Shown here piece by piece: positions 22,804 to 34,493 of a DNA stretch of 64,000 nt. The stretch comes from Antitrichia curtipendula. Taxonomy: Eukaryota > Streptophyta > Bryopsida > Hypnales > Leucodontaceae. The notes beneath the pieces are model-generated. The model made no database searches. It had not been told where the DNA came from and saw nothing but the letters and a program-made list of their open reading frames with translations. Both the position numbers and the translations under genes were made by a program. Location of the stretch: positions 25,734,196-25,798,195 of the forward strand of contig OX579640.1 in NCBI GenBank assembly GCA_951230915.1. Reading direction: 5' to 3'. Position 1 is the stretch's first letter. Each line of letters begins with the position of its first letter.

Positions 22804-22958
22804 AGAACTAGACAGAAACTAAAAATAATAATGCAAAAGTGAGCTACACAATTTGTTAAAGCCAAGCAACACGAAACACTCAATTCACAATTACAAGGAT
22901 TCAAATATATTGGCACATCAAAATTATCGCTATATTGGAATATATGAATAGAAGTAAC

Positions 22959-23455
22959 TGTAGTTCAAAAAGTAACATTCAGTTACACTGCAGTTACAAA
23001 GGAAAAGCCATTAGTTGTTCCAGAGATGACCGTGCAAGGTGGCTCGAACTGCAGTTGACAAAGGAACCCCCACTTTAGGCACTGTAGTTCAAAAGGAAAG
23101 ATTCAGTGAAATTGTAGCTACAAAGGAAAAGTCTTCAATTGTTGTACAGATGATCGTACGAGGTGTTTTTGAACTACGGTTGACTAATTAAACCCCACTT
23201 CAAACATGACAGTTCAAAAGGAAAAACTCAGTTACACTATAGTTAATAAAGAAAAGCCTTCAATATAGGGTGAGACCATCGTAGAAGGTGTTTTAAAGTA
23301 ACGTGAACAAGATATACCCTACTTTAGATATTGGAGTTCAAAAGGAAAAATTAGGATAGACTGTAGTTCAAAAGGAATAGCCTGCAATTGTTCTAGAGAT
23401 GACCATACAAGGTGGCTTGAACTCTACTAAATAAATAAAAATTTGCTCTAGACAC
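22959..23455 (-). promoter_or_regulatory. 124-bp tandem repeat array 5' of telobox gene A
   Basis: Four direct units start at 22959, 23083, 23207 and 23331, with a period of 124 bp. Each begins with an AGTTCAAAAGGAAA-type block, has AAGCCTTCAATTGTT and AGATGACC in the middle, and ends in ACCCCACTTTAGACA-type sequence. The gene lies on the minus strand, so this array is 156-650 bp upstream of its start. The same unit, in matching orientation to its gene, occurs upstream of copy C. A promoter role is inferred from this conserved position. Confidence 0.8.
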
Positions 23456-25059
23456 TATACTTTAGACGTACAAATTCACACAAGGGGTTATATTTAGCCT
23501 TCTATTAAAGCCTAAATGTAGATCCATGTCTAAAATAATCTAACATTTCTATAGTTTGGCTACATGTTTAGAATCCTAAGAAATTCAATAATATATGAGT
23601 ATTCGAATAAAACCAAGACATGTGAGATTTGAAAATCACCTACAAATTCACATATCAATGAAAGTTTGAACTAACTAATAGGCTCTATTTCTAAAGCATA
23701 GAAAATAGACATATAGGTGCAACAATGTAGACTTTATTTAGACTAAGCATAATAAACACTTATGCCTAAATGCCTTGAATTTACATCTACCTATACCTTG
23801 TTTGAAGTTTAGGAATTCCATATTGTGGGTGTAGCTTGAGGTATTGGCTTCTCTGCACTTCCATGGGTCAACTTAATTGTTTATATTAGTCTTTGAAAAT
23901 CAAAGAAGACGTGTGAGCCCTGTACAATCATCTACAAAATCATATTTTGAAGAAAGTTGGATCTATCGTAAAGATTATTATCCTTTACTAACAAAAATTA
24001 TATCTTTAATACATTAAAACTCAATTAACAACATATATATGTGCAACAACATAGTCTATCAAGTGACCATATAGTCCTATTCCGTTTGGACATCGCTTGT
24101 TGGTCGGTGAACATATATAAATTTGGATATGTCAATTCTTAGGAGCTACATTCTTTCATAGCTATTTTTAATGTAGCTGTTATGCACCAAATGGTTGACT
24201 AAGTGAAAACAAATACTAGATTGTTGAATGTTCGGTCAAAGAATCCATATGCATTAAGTATTTTGGCCACGTATAAAACCAGTTTCAACTAGTTAGTTAT
24301 GTATTTATTTTTATTTGAATGGTATACATCAAGCATTGGTAAAAATTTGGACCCTCTAAGAGCCCCCTCGAACACCTCAAAAGGGACCCCAATTAGCTAA
24401 TAAAATTGTACTTCACATGCACTTCTTGCAAGTTTTCCCCTATCTCCGCCCACCCATGCAATGATGGCCTTGATGTTGTGGGCGGAGCCCCACTGGCCCC
24501 CAATTTGATGTACAGAGAAGAATTTTGAGTGAAGAAGTTCCATTTGGATTATTCTATTGAATAAGTGTTTCACTTTCTTGTACTTGGGATTAGGACTAGA
24601 AACATTTTAAATTTGGGATGTTGTACCATGTAGTTTACCCATGTACTGTTGTACTATGTAGACAGTTACCATTCACACTTTCAGAGATATAAATTACCAA
24701 TTTATTGAAAAACCTGCTAGTTATTCATAAAGTCAGGATTTTGTTTCTAGCCTAAATGTGAGTCGCCCACGATGCACCAATACCGATGATCAATTTAAGC
24801 ATTTTCAATCTATAAAGAGTAATGTTTTCCAATGATACAAGATTGCAGCAACATGAAAATTTGGATTTAAGAACCAAGTCCAATTTCTAATTATATTTGT
24901 CACAATGTATGATTTTGTGATGCATTTTCAGACTTCTTCTGCAAAGACCACTGGAGGAGCCAATATTCATCTTCATTTCAATTTGGAAACTTAATATTCA
25001 TAATTGATTGACAAATTGCTACAATCTATCAGGACCTTGTGTTAACCCCAAAATGTTCT
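23456..25059. other. AT-rich intergenic DNA, no gene seen
   Basis: No coding potential recognised. A short GC-richer block near 24430-24500 (GGGCGGAGCCCCACTGGCC) has no assigned role. Confidence 0.35.
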
Positions 25060-25935
25060 GGGGTATGTTTTCACCCAAATCTCTCCAAAACTGCCATTTG
25101 TAGAGTAAGTGTCAAATTTTTTTTAGCTAATAAATTTGGACACATGTAACCTTAGGTCCTTATAGTAATTTGGTTTCAGAAGATGTGGAAAAAATTTCAG
25201 AATTTTTCACCTTATAGATTGCAAGATATTAGCGTTTGAAGTGACTAATCAACTTTTTTTACCCTTCCAAAAAAAACGGGCAGCTACACTTCACAAGATC
25301 ACATTTGCATGAAAAAATGTCCAAAATGGTGGGGCTTCTTTGGATTCATTCTTCAAGGCAAGTTGGCTACATGCTAGAAAAATTTCAGATCATTTGGAAT
25401 TGTACAACATATAGGAAAAAAATAGTAAGTAGAAGGAAGTAGAGAATGATTTAAAACACTAAATTGTTAAGAATTTACATATGGAATTGAAAAATGCCAA
25501 TCCCAACGGTTGTGATGTAGTGATAAACAATCTAAATCAAATGTTTTTATTTTCAAAAACTATTAAAAATTGAGTTAAATAAAGGATTCCAAAGTTTATT
25601 TTAGAGTAGGGAATCCATAACTACCCACAAACAAGAACACCTCATAACTTTCATTTCATAAATCAAAATGGAATGATTCAAATCTTACCACGTATATATA
25701 AATCTACAAAACCAATTTCAAATTTTTATTTCTGAAAAAAGTGATTTTGCCCGAAATTTTTGGGCTGCCCAATAAGCATTGAAAATGACATATCACACAA
25801 TAACTTTTTAACCGTGTAGTCAAGAGTTATGAAAATTATTGGGCCTTAAAGCTACTCCTCAGGCACACCTTGTGTGAAAATTTCAATAAAAAAAATGGGA
25901 ATTCCATTTGTAGCGAGTTGCCCAAAATCACTATG
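25060..25935 (+). repeat. Dispersed repeat R3, copy a
   Basis: This matches 43927-44815 in the same orientation over ~880 bp. Shared blocks include AAAACTGCCATTT, GACACATGTAACC, CACTTCACAAG, TTTGGATTCATT, CAAGTTGGCTA, AATAGTAAGTAGAA, AAAACACTAAATTGTTAAG, ATGCCAATCCCAA and CCTTAAAGCTACTCCT. No terminal repeats or coding frame were seen. Confidence 0.8.
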
Positions 25936-26400
25936 GTGTCAGAAAATGCAGTTTGGGCATTTAGGATTTGAAAACCATTGTTCACAACAGTAAGAGCGCA
26001 ATGGTAACTTTCAAATCTGTCTAAGTTGAACATTGCGTAACATTCTTATTGAGACATGTACCAAATTACCTCCTTACATAAAATATGTAAAATCCAGATG
26101 CTGAAACATTAAAGTATTGAGTCATGATGGTACATAATTGTATCAAAATCTTAAAAGAAGTTGAGGCACAACAATTGGCTTTGTCAGTGAAACGTCAGGA
26201 AGCAATATTTAATACCTTCTTTTGTGGCGTTCAACAAGAAAGTCATACAAGGTAGCAACACTTCGCACACACTTTTATTGTATTGGACCTAGGCTCAATA
26301 TACTTTTAAAATGTCAAAAACTAAAAGGCTCTTGGAGGGCTCATTATTTTGCCAATGTATACAATTCCTTTGGGCTCGAAAGGGCTTATGCAGGTATGTA

Positions 26401-27948
26401 CTACGGAAGAAGCGCATCTTCTTCCACGGGCTTAGCTTTGACGTACCTCCTCCAATTCACACCATGTTTGCCGACAAAATGACGAGCGGCACCAACACGA
26501 TCCACATAGACTCCTCTTACTTTGTAATATCCGCTGCCCTGTGCTTTTTGTAAGAAGATGGGATGAGGGTCAGGGTTCCGATGTTGATTTGCGTGATTTT
26601 GCCAGTACGCGTTGTCGATGAAGTCTTTAATCACTGGACGTATGTGTTCCATGTCGTGCTCCCAACCATCGTACTGAAACTGAGGGAGTTCTCGTTCAAT
26701 TTGAACACCATCAATGGCCATTACCCAGTTTCTAGCTTCCACGAGATGATGTGACATGTACTTGCCACTCCATCCAAGTGCCTGGCGTGCCGCGGTTAGA
26801 GCGGTTCGCATCCTAATGCTTGGCTTGTTTTCATTCGCACCTTGCACTTGTTGTTCGAAAGCTTGGACCTTTGACCATGCATTTTCTAGAACCTCCTCTA
26901 CCTGAATGCTTCGAACTTCGAAGGGTCCTCCCAATATTCTTTCAATGCCCGATATAGTAAGTAAATCGAGGTCACGACAAATGTTTTGGGCCTGTCGGAC
27001 CGTATTGACACCAACGACTGTAATTTCGATCCTAGTACCGAGTAGGTGATCTCTGAGTTCATTATCTTCATAGCGTTCCCAATCTTGCAACAGGCCCTTA
27101 AATTGTTGCACCCTCGTGCGCAAAGTTCGTATGGTTGTGGGCATATCATCCAAACTATTTTTTGGTATTCCCGAAATTACAGCATGGACCAACTCTTGAT
27201 AGATCTTAATGTTGTCTATTCCTTGGTAATCAGGCACGGTAAAGTTAATGGCACCAAAACCTGCAATGTTGAACATGTCGTGAACCCTTCCTTTTCTAAA
27301 TATTTGATGGGGAAAGAGTTGACTCTCACCAAAGCGAAAGATGTCCACCGTTGCTCCTGGAAGTCGGGTACCGATGTCGAATTTGTTTCTATTAACTATG
27401 ACTAACGTACCGTGAAGAGCTGTATGGAGTTCTACAAAACGATCAATTTTGGGTTGGGCCTTTAGATAGGACCACTTCATTCCAAAGAAACCCACTCGAC
27501 ATTCTTTATGTCCACACGCACGGAGGGCCTCTACCATGGCTTCGAGAGGGATATTTACTTGGCTCTTTGAGAGAACTAGGTCATCGCCACCAACTGTCAA
27601 TGCCAAGTGGTGGCTCCTTTGCAACTCTTGGCAAATCAAACGTTTGCCACGTTGCCTCTCCATTGATGTGATCCCTACATTCACCTTCACTACAATGGGG
27701 TCTGAAATTACGTGCAACCACTCACAATAAAAATTTAAATCCCTGAGGGGGGCTCTACGTACAGCTGGTCGGACGATTTCTCCAAACATACTGGGTAAAT
27801 CACGTATGTCCATCATGAAACATGCAGCGTCCACATCCACATTAGGGGGTTCAAGGTTCAGATGTGCAAACCTCCGACCTATTTCTGGCCAAACGAGATT
27901 AGTATCACCGTGGGTGGCATCCATCATGTTTGCCACGACAACAATCAA
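26401..27948 (-). CDS. Uncharacterised 515-residue protein, intronless
   Basis: A single open frame of 515 codons from ATG to stop in otherwise AT-rich, ORF-poor DNA, with normal amino-acid composition. Chance is very unlikely. An internal start (MMDATHGDTNLVWPEIG) is possible. I recognise no family. Visible points are an acidic stretch near the start (VDVDAACFMMDIRD), the string LALTVGGDDLVLSKSQ near residues 150-165, a mixed alpha/beta middle, a helical charged region (TIRTLRTRVQQFKGLLQDWE) and a C-terminus rich in aromatic and basic residues (YYKVRGVYVDRVGAARHF). No signal peptide or membrane helix is apparent. It could be a taxon-restricted gene, a captured mobile-element gene or a decaying viral gene. 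Confidence 0.75.
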   Translation of the reverse strand: MIVVVANMMDATHGDTNLVWPEIGRRFAHLNLEPPNVDVDAACFMMDIRDLPSMFGEIVRPAVRRAPLRDLNFYCEWLHVISDPIVVKVNVGITSMERQRGKRLICQELQRSHHLALTVGGDDLVLSKSQVNIPLEAMVEALRACGHKECRVGFFGMKWSYLKAQPKIDRFVELHTALHGTLVIVNRNKFDIGTRLPGATVDIFRFGESQLFPHQIFRKGRVHDMFNIAGFGAINFTVPDYQGIDNIKIYQELVHAVISGIPKNSLDDMPTTIRTLRTRVQQFKGLLQDWERYEDNELRDHLLGTRIEITVVGVNTVRQAQNICRDLDLLTISGIERILGGPFEVRSIQVEEVLENAWSKVQAFEQQVQGANENKPSIRMRTALTAARQALGWSGKYMSHHLVEARNWVMAIDGVQIERELPQFQYDGWEHDMEHIRPVIKDFIDNAYWQNHANQHRNPDPHPIFLQKAQGSGYYKVRGVYVDRVGAARHFVGKHGVNWRRYVKAKPVEEDALLP

Positions 27949-30162
27949 GGAATGATAGCTTGAACACGTTGAAATTCAAGAGAAATTAGGGAAAAAAAAA
28001 TTAAGCCTAACATATCCCAAGCCCTATCCACTATAAGATAGTTGTTGTTATACTTCTTCCATATGTAGTACAAAACTTAAAAGATATATAATAGTAAATG
28101 AAGCCAAACAACATTTATTTGTAGTTTAGGAAAGTAAAAGAAACAAACAAAAATAGAGAGAGAGGAAAAGGTCCACAAAAAGTAAAACAAACAAATAAAA
28201 CCTTTATTTAATCTTGGAAGTAGCAGAATCTAGGAAGAGAAATGTAAGAGACTTTTTTGGCATTTTCTAGGCGTCATGGTCTGTCAAGGCGGAAATGCAT
28301 AATAATTGACTGCTATTAACTTGGGATTAGTGACAGAGGCTGCTTCTACTTGGTTCACGAAATTTTAGAAAAAAAGGGGTCAAAATATAATTTTAAAACA
28401 TGTACAAGATTCCTAGTTGCATATTGAGATGCTTGGTGAATGAAGCTTATAATGTTGTGTTCTTCCATAATTATGATGGCGCTATCCTACTCATAGGTGC
28501 ATAGAAACGACCCAATGAGTTGGCAAAAGCCATAAGAAGAACCATCAAGTTATTCATGAAAAAAATCCACTAACAGTATTGTAGTCGAAAGACAACATTC
28601 GCGAGAAATCAAGTTCGTGGCCCAAGTGACACACATGTAACTACTCAACAATTGCTCACCATCAGCACTTGCCACTTTTGGCTCAAAGCAGTGAACTCGG
28701 TTTAGTTCCATGTCCTTTACCCTAAAAATCCTTATCTACTTGAAGTTCAATTTTTCTAATTCATCACAGTTTTAGGTTTCATGATTTTTATTAATTATTA
28801 AAACCTTCAAGTAACCATAAAGAATGAAAAGCTTTAAAAGTCTATTTTTGAGACTATATTCCTAACATATGCATGTCCTCACGGTGGAAAGGAAAATTTA
28901 GAGTGAAGCGTTTCATGTCTACCTCATGGATGTGATTATGGATTTGTGCATAAGCATTTCTAAATATTTTTCCATCATTTCTTTACTTGAATCTTGCTTT
29001 TAGATCAATTTTGAGGATGTTTAATTTTTTTTAAATTTCTTTGACCACTTCTGCGATTTCTAATAACTTAAATATCGAGTTATCTATTTTCTTAAAAAAT
29101 TTCATTTTTCTACTTTGTGAATAACTTGTAGAGATTTGTTTTAGCCCTAATTTTTTGAGGATTTATTATTTGTAGTGTTTTAATCATTTTTCATATTTTA
29201 CTTTATTCCAAAAGAAAATCTAGAACTTCAAAGTGCTCTTAGTTTTATCGTAAATGCAACAAAACCAACAAGGATTTCTTGCAATTACCTTACATTCCGA
29301 GAACATGTTTGAAAATTTGGAACACATGAAAAACAATATTATTTTAATGTTGGATTCAATTCTTTGATGTTAGGATTCCTTCTTTACAAATTATAACCTT
29401 GGGTTTCTCTTAGAGGTTTTCACATTTAGAAGTTCATTTGGTCGGAAACCTTTTGTGTTCTTCCAACAAGAAACCCTTTCCATTGACCGTATTTTATCCC
29501 AAGCTAGGATTGCATCAATGCAAGTTTCGATAGCAATTCGGAGGGGATCGTCAGCATACGAACACAAAATCCTATGAGCCCATGAGCTTAGGAGTATGTA
29601 TCATATATATCTTCTATGATTACGGTTGTCTCTGTTATGGATACCTATGTTATAGAGTCTTTCCATGTTATGATTATAGTGTACTTAGGCTATAGGCACA
29701 TATGTTATAAACACCTTCAAATTGTTGTAGGTATGTGTACCTACAACTAGGCTCATGTCTTTGCACTCATGCGCTAGCATTGTTGTTGGTTGTCATTGAA
29801 AATTTAAAAAATAACATTAACAAATTGGGATTAAAGAAGATTGCAATCAAACAACCTTTTACTTTCGTCTATAATATACTTTCAAATTTTTTAAAATAAA
29901 TATTTTTATATATTAAATAAAATGTAATAATATTTTGGGATTGAAAATAATATGTAGTTTCAAATTTTTAGAAAATATTTTTATGGGCCCCGTTGGAAAC
30001 GCAGTGAAATTGATGAGCATCACTTCATGAATTGCCTGCCAGACTTATAGATTCCTTGCACTGCGACACATGGATTGCCTGCATGCCTGCCTTGCAACAG
30101 TTGCAATCCATACGGCCACTTGCGGTAACGTTGCCCTGCCCATCTCTGCTCCACAACACTGT
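27949..30162. other. AT-rich intergenic DNA, no gene seen
   Basis: Strongly AT-rich, with no frame above background and no recognised repeat. Confidence 0.4.
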
Positions 30163-30597
30163 GTCCCAAGGGGATTGGGGTTTAGGGCTGGCTGCCCGTC
30201 AGGTGGACGTTTCGTCCCTGCCCAAATTCAAATCTACCCTAAGTTTTTCTTTGAAAAACAAAATGTTTAATTTAAGTTGTAGCACCTAAACCCTACGGAG
30301 CGAAGCGAGTAGGGTCTAGGCCTGAAGCGGAGCGCCGTTAGGCGCAAAGCTTCAGTACATGGCACGTAGCGCCGTTTAGGGTGAATATGAAGGGGTAACC
30401 TCTATTACTAGCTAGGACCTTTTGGTTTTATAAAAAAAAAATATAAAACGATTGACATTACAATTACATTACAACTAGGACCCCAATCGCCAAGAAAAAA
30501 TTATAGTATTTTCCTCAAACAATGAGGGTAGGTGGGCAAAGAGGGTGAAAATTCCACCTGACGGGCAGCCAGGCGGAAACCCGATTCCCCTTGGGAC
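30163..30597. mobile_element. Small element with 45-bp terminal inverted repeats
   Basis: The left end 30163-30207 starts GTCCCAAGGGGATTGGGG and continues GGCTGCCCGTCAGGTGGA. The right end 30553-30597 is its reverse complement with a few mismatches (TCCACCTGACGGGCAGCC to CCCCTTGGGAC). The 435-bp unit encodes nothing convincing and holds a GC-rich hairpin around 30325-30350 (GCGCCGTTAGGCGC). No clear target-site duplication was found. I read it as a MITE-like non-autonomous DNA element. Confidence 0.7.
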
Positions 30598-31853
30598 ATC
30601 GGCCCGAGGATCTCTGCTCCCTCACTAAGGTAGTGTGCTGTAATTGCGACCCTCTCCTTCAAACCAACCCTATAATTAGTTGTAGAATGGATTGGAGGTG
30701 ATCCTTGAATGGATCACTTTAGCTATTGAATGCATCAAGGAAAAATTGTTTTTCTATTGCAAGAGCCAATCATTGATCTTGATTTCCTCAAATCACTTTA
30801 GAAGTTGCAAGGGTTTAGATTTTGGGAGACCTAGGGTCACAAATAGGTACCTACAACAGAAATCTTTGAAAATTCATAACTAATTCAAAAATGCTTCAAA
30901 AAATATGAAACCACTTGTGTTACATTTGGCATCTCTTTGAATTTCTCTGAAAAATGAGCTAAAAATATTTAGTTTCATACAAACCTATGAAAAAGGCGAA
31001 TCAGCCCTTAAAGGGTCGCTTTTAGAGCCTACTACCTTAACCACCATGCTGATGAGTGATGACTTCTTCCACGCACACTGCTCCCTCACGATGACGACGG
31101 GCTCTGTGTTCTCTCGAGATGTGGGAGATGCTGCAGCCCTATGGAGCTATGAATGGTTCTAGATTGGAGGGCTGCAGTTGGAGCTTGCTTTTCCACATTT
31201 TCAATACCACTTCCTTGTGGGTTTAGATTGGGGAAGGCGTTCTTTACTGCTGATTCCATGGTGGGTGCTGGGTCCATGGTGGGTGTTGGGTCCCTCCATT
31301 TGGTTCGAAGGGGAGCTCTGTTGGAGTTGGGGATTATATTAAGGCATGGCGACATTGGGGTTGAGGCGGAGAGGAGCTTCAGTCGCTCTCTGGTTTAGAT
31401 TAGGATTTAGGGCTTTGGATTAGCTCCACCACCTGGGCTTTCGTTTTCTGCTGCAACTTTCAAATCTGATGGTGGGCAGCGGTGTCGTTGTTGGGAGGAT
31501 GGGAAAGAAATACGTGTGCCCAGTGAAGCGCGCGTGTTCTGGAGTTTCTGGGTGTCAATTAGCCCGGTTCTAGCTTTGGGAGAGGGTTATTGTTATGGGT
31601 GAGAGATGAGCCTGTGGGAGAGTTATTTGAATGAATGTTGGAGGAGCGAATGGAGGGTTCGTTTGGGGAATATATTTCTTTTGATTGTTGTCACAGAGCT
31701 GTGTGAGGTTTTGTCTGTGAGAGATGCAGGATTCAAAAGAATGTATCATGCGCTTAATAGCGTGGAGTAGTTTGTAAGGGAGCTTGGTTGTGTGCAATCT
31801 TGGTATTGGGTTGATTGATTCACTGTTTGTCGATTTGGAGAAGAGCAAGCGCA
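30598..31853. other. 5' flank of the K+ channel gene
   Basis: No supported coding exon. The stretch 31080-31850 is more GC-rich and probably contains the channel's promoter and 5' UTR. The overlapping short frames on both strands at 31086-31398 show no domain. Confidence 0.35.
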
Positions 31854-34493
31854 ATGGCGAGACGGTCGGTGATTCAGCTGCTGCAGGCTGTGCAGTTGGT
31901 GAACAAAGACAACAGGCTGCGCAAGGGCTCCACGGCCAGCATCTTCAGCCAAACGTACAGCAGTGGCATGTTGCCTGCGCTGGGATCCAACCAAAGCACC
32001 AAAAATGTCATCAACAAAAAATATGTCGTTCACCCCTATCACAAGCATTACAGGTGCGTCTCTCGCTCTCGTAAATTAGGGCATCCTCTTCTTGGTCTCG
32101 CGGTTCTGCTTCGTATTTAGAATTTGAGTTTAGCCTTCCTCGTTTCTTTTTGCTTCGGCAAGCGTTTGAGGGTTTAGACTTGGAGCACATGAGCATATAT
32201 AGGTGTACAGTCTTTGGTGATTTTTTTACATGTGTAGAATTTGGGTCTTTCTTGCCCTTTTTCATTTTATTTCTCTTGTGCAATTGTTTGAGGTTTTAGG
32301 GTGGCAGCATATGAGCAAGTCGTGAAACAATTTAGGTATGCAGCCTCTTTAGGTGTGCAGTTCGTGAAACACTAGATGTGGGGTTGTCACTTTCTTCGTC
32401 GAATGCTGCATTGTACCTCTTCCAGGACCACCGATTACTCTGTTTAGTGTCTCATAGAATTTTGTTCGTTTAAGTTTAGGGTGAGTTCGATGAAGATGAC
32501 AGTGGTACTGTGACCAAATTTTTAGGGTACAGCTTCGGAGGCATGTCGAAATTTCCCGTCTCGCTCGCCATTTATGAGGGTGTAGGGTTTGATTAGAGTA
32601 GCTCGTAGCCTTACTGCTCGTGGACCCTGAGTTTCGAAGTTTCGAAGACAGAATTTATCATCAAATTCGTTTGGGGGGATAAACTGTCTCCTTGTTGTAA
32701 ATTTGACAAACTTCGACAAAGTGTGACCATCGTTGACTTTGCAAACATGTAGTGAGGCCATGTAGTACAGTGATATAATGATCCTATTGATTTGAGCAGA
32801 GGGGACAGAGGTGGAGGATACTATTAGAGTCACTGATTTTAGGGCTGTGAAGAGAACTGGGGTCAATATGAAAAATTGTGCCAAATCCATTAAGATCAGA
32901 GTTTGTTACTATAGGAATTTCTCACGCAATTGAAGGGGTAGTAGACAAACCCATTTCCATTTGCACATCAGTGGCCATAGACATGTAGCCAAGTCATGCT
33001 TACATCGTTTGCAAATGAAAATTCAACCAATTATGTGGATAAATGAGGCCCTAAAGGCTTTCTGTGTCTTCTACATCATTTTTGTTGGGGGCCATTTCAA
33101 GGACATTTGTCTCTTCTAATGCAAGTTGTTCGTGCTGTGGACAAGTACTGGCAATACTGGCTGGTCTTGTTGGTATTCTATTCTGGATGGGTGTCGCCAT
33201 TTGAGTTTGGGTTTGTACAACATCCTCGATGTACTCTGTTGATCATCGACAATGTCGTCAACTTTCTGTTTTTGATTGACATCGTCGTGACCTTCTTCGT
33301 CGCTTATCTTGACCCAAAAACGTTCTTGATGGAAAGCGACTTGAAGAGGATTGCCATAAGGTAATCAAACTGATTGAAAAGTCATGAAAAGTCATGGGGA
33401 TCATAGACATAGACTCTTGCTTTCGTTGTGCTTCTCCTCTATTCTACATGACTTTGATCTCCTTTCCAGGTGCATGTGACCTGCGAATTCTATTGTGTCT
33501 TGGAGAATATTCGAGAAAAGGTTTTTGAAGGAGTGCTGCTAATTTGTTGCCTTCATCAGGTATTTGCGATCGTGGTTTATTCTGGACGTTGCATCGACTA
33601 TACCATTGGCAGCAGTAATGGCGATCTTCACGGGGAAATACCAGACTGGATTTGCGATCAGTTTCGTCAATTTGTTGCGGCTCTGGCGATTACGGCGAGT
33701 TAGGGAAGTTTTTGCGAGGTATAGAGAGGAAACCACAAGCGTTCTTTGCTTGAACTTGCCCTCTGAATGAAGTATTTCCAGGGGCTTTATTATACTTTTT
33801 ATTCAGCTATGGTGAAGGGCAAGTTCTGAAGGTGCATTCAGCAGGCCTTACATTTTACACCGACCGGTGAACCTCATCAGAGTGCTTACCATGTTGAAGC
33901 TATGGTTCAGGGTTTAGGTTTAGAATGTGAAATCCAGTTACTTTTGGACTCGATGCTTGAAACTGTTCTTGGTACGTATTTGTTTTCCTGCTGAAAAGTC
34001 TAAGTGGAGTGGACAAGGAAAATCTTGAAGCGCTCATCTGTTTGCACCGTTAGAAGGTGTTACTGAAAATGAGATTCACTTTCTGCTTTCTCTTGAGACA
34101 ACGTATCGATCTTTCCAAGGAGGTTGTGGCTGCTCCATATTGGTTTAGCTGATGAAGTCCTTGCTGCAGGTGACATTGTTTGTTTGTATATGTGCGGCCT
34201 GCTCATACTACTTACTAGCAGCGCGACACCCGAAAGGCAAGCAATCAGAGACTTGGCTGGGGGCCGTGCTTCCCGATTTCGAGCAGGAGTCACTGTGGAC
34301 GCGGTATCTGGTGAGCATGTACCGGTCCATCGTCACACTGACCACCGTGGGCTACGGTGATCTTCATCCCGTTAACCGTGGTGAAATGATCTACGACATC
34401 TTCTACATGTTACACAACCTGGCGTTGACAGCGTATATCATTGGAAATGTGACCAATCTCATCACTCGTCTCACAGCACGGACTCGACATTAT
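31854..34493 (+). pseudogene. Shaker-type plant K+ channel, N-terminal half through the pore
   Basis: Exons: 31854-32053 (start MARRSVIQLLQAVQLV; ends VVHPYHKHYR), about 33146-33360 (S1-S2: VFYSGWVSPFEFGF, IDIVVTFFVAYLD, KRIAIR), 33560-33718 (S3-S4: SWFILDVASTIP, LLRLWRLRRVREVFAR), a degraded S4-S5 piece near 34055-34120 (KMRFTFCFLLRQR) and 34170-34493 (S5-pore-S6: [41 protein letters not shown]). The filter TTVGYGD at ~34341-34361 is intact. This is the AKT/KAT/SKOR architecture. Exons 2 and 3 are in phase, but exons 1-2 and 3-pore do not join in frame with the borders I can see, and no cyclic-nucleotide-binding, ankyrin or KHA region follows. It may be a truncated pseudogene or a gene with unseen small exons. 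Confidence 0.75.

Noticed and set aside
21698..22822. Long plus-strand frames opposite telobox gene A
   Set aside because: They are antisense shadows of the 401-codon gene; the minus frame has paralogues in this window.
27400..27620. GGDD string in the 515-residue protein as an RNA polymerase motif C
   Set aside because: I could not find a convincing motif A or B at the right spacing or order; a four-residue match is not enough to call a viral or cellular polymerase.
32522..32890. 122-codon minus-strand frame in the K+ channel intron
   Set aside because: No recognisable motif, wrong strand for the gene, and located in its first intron.
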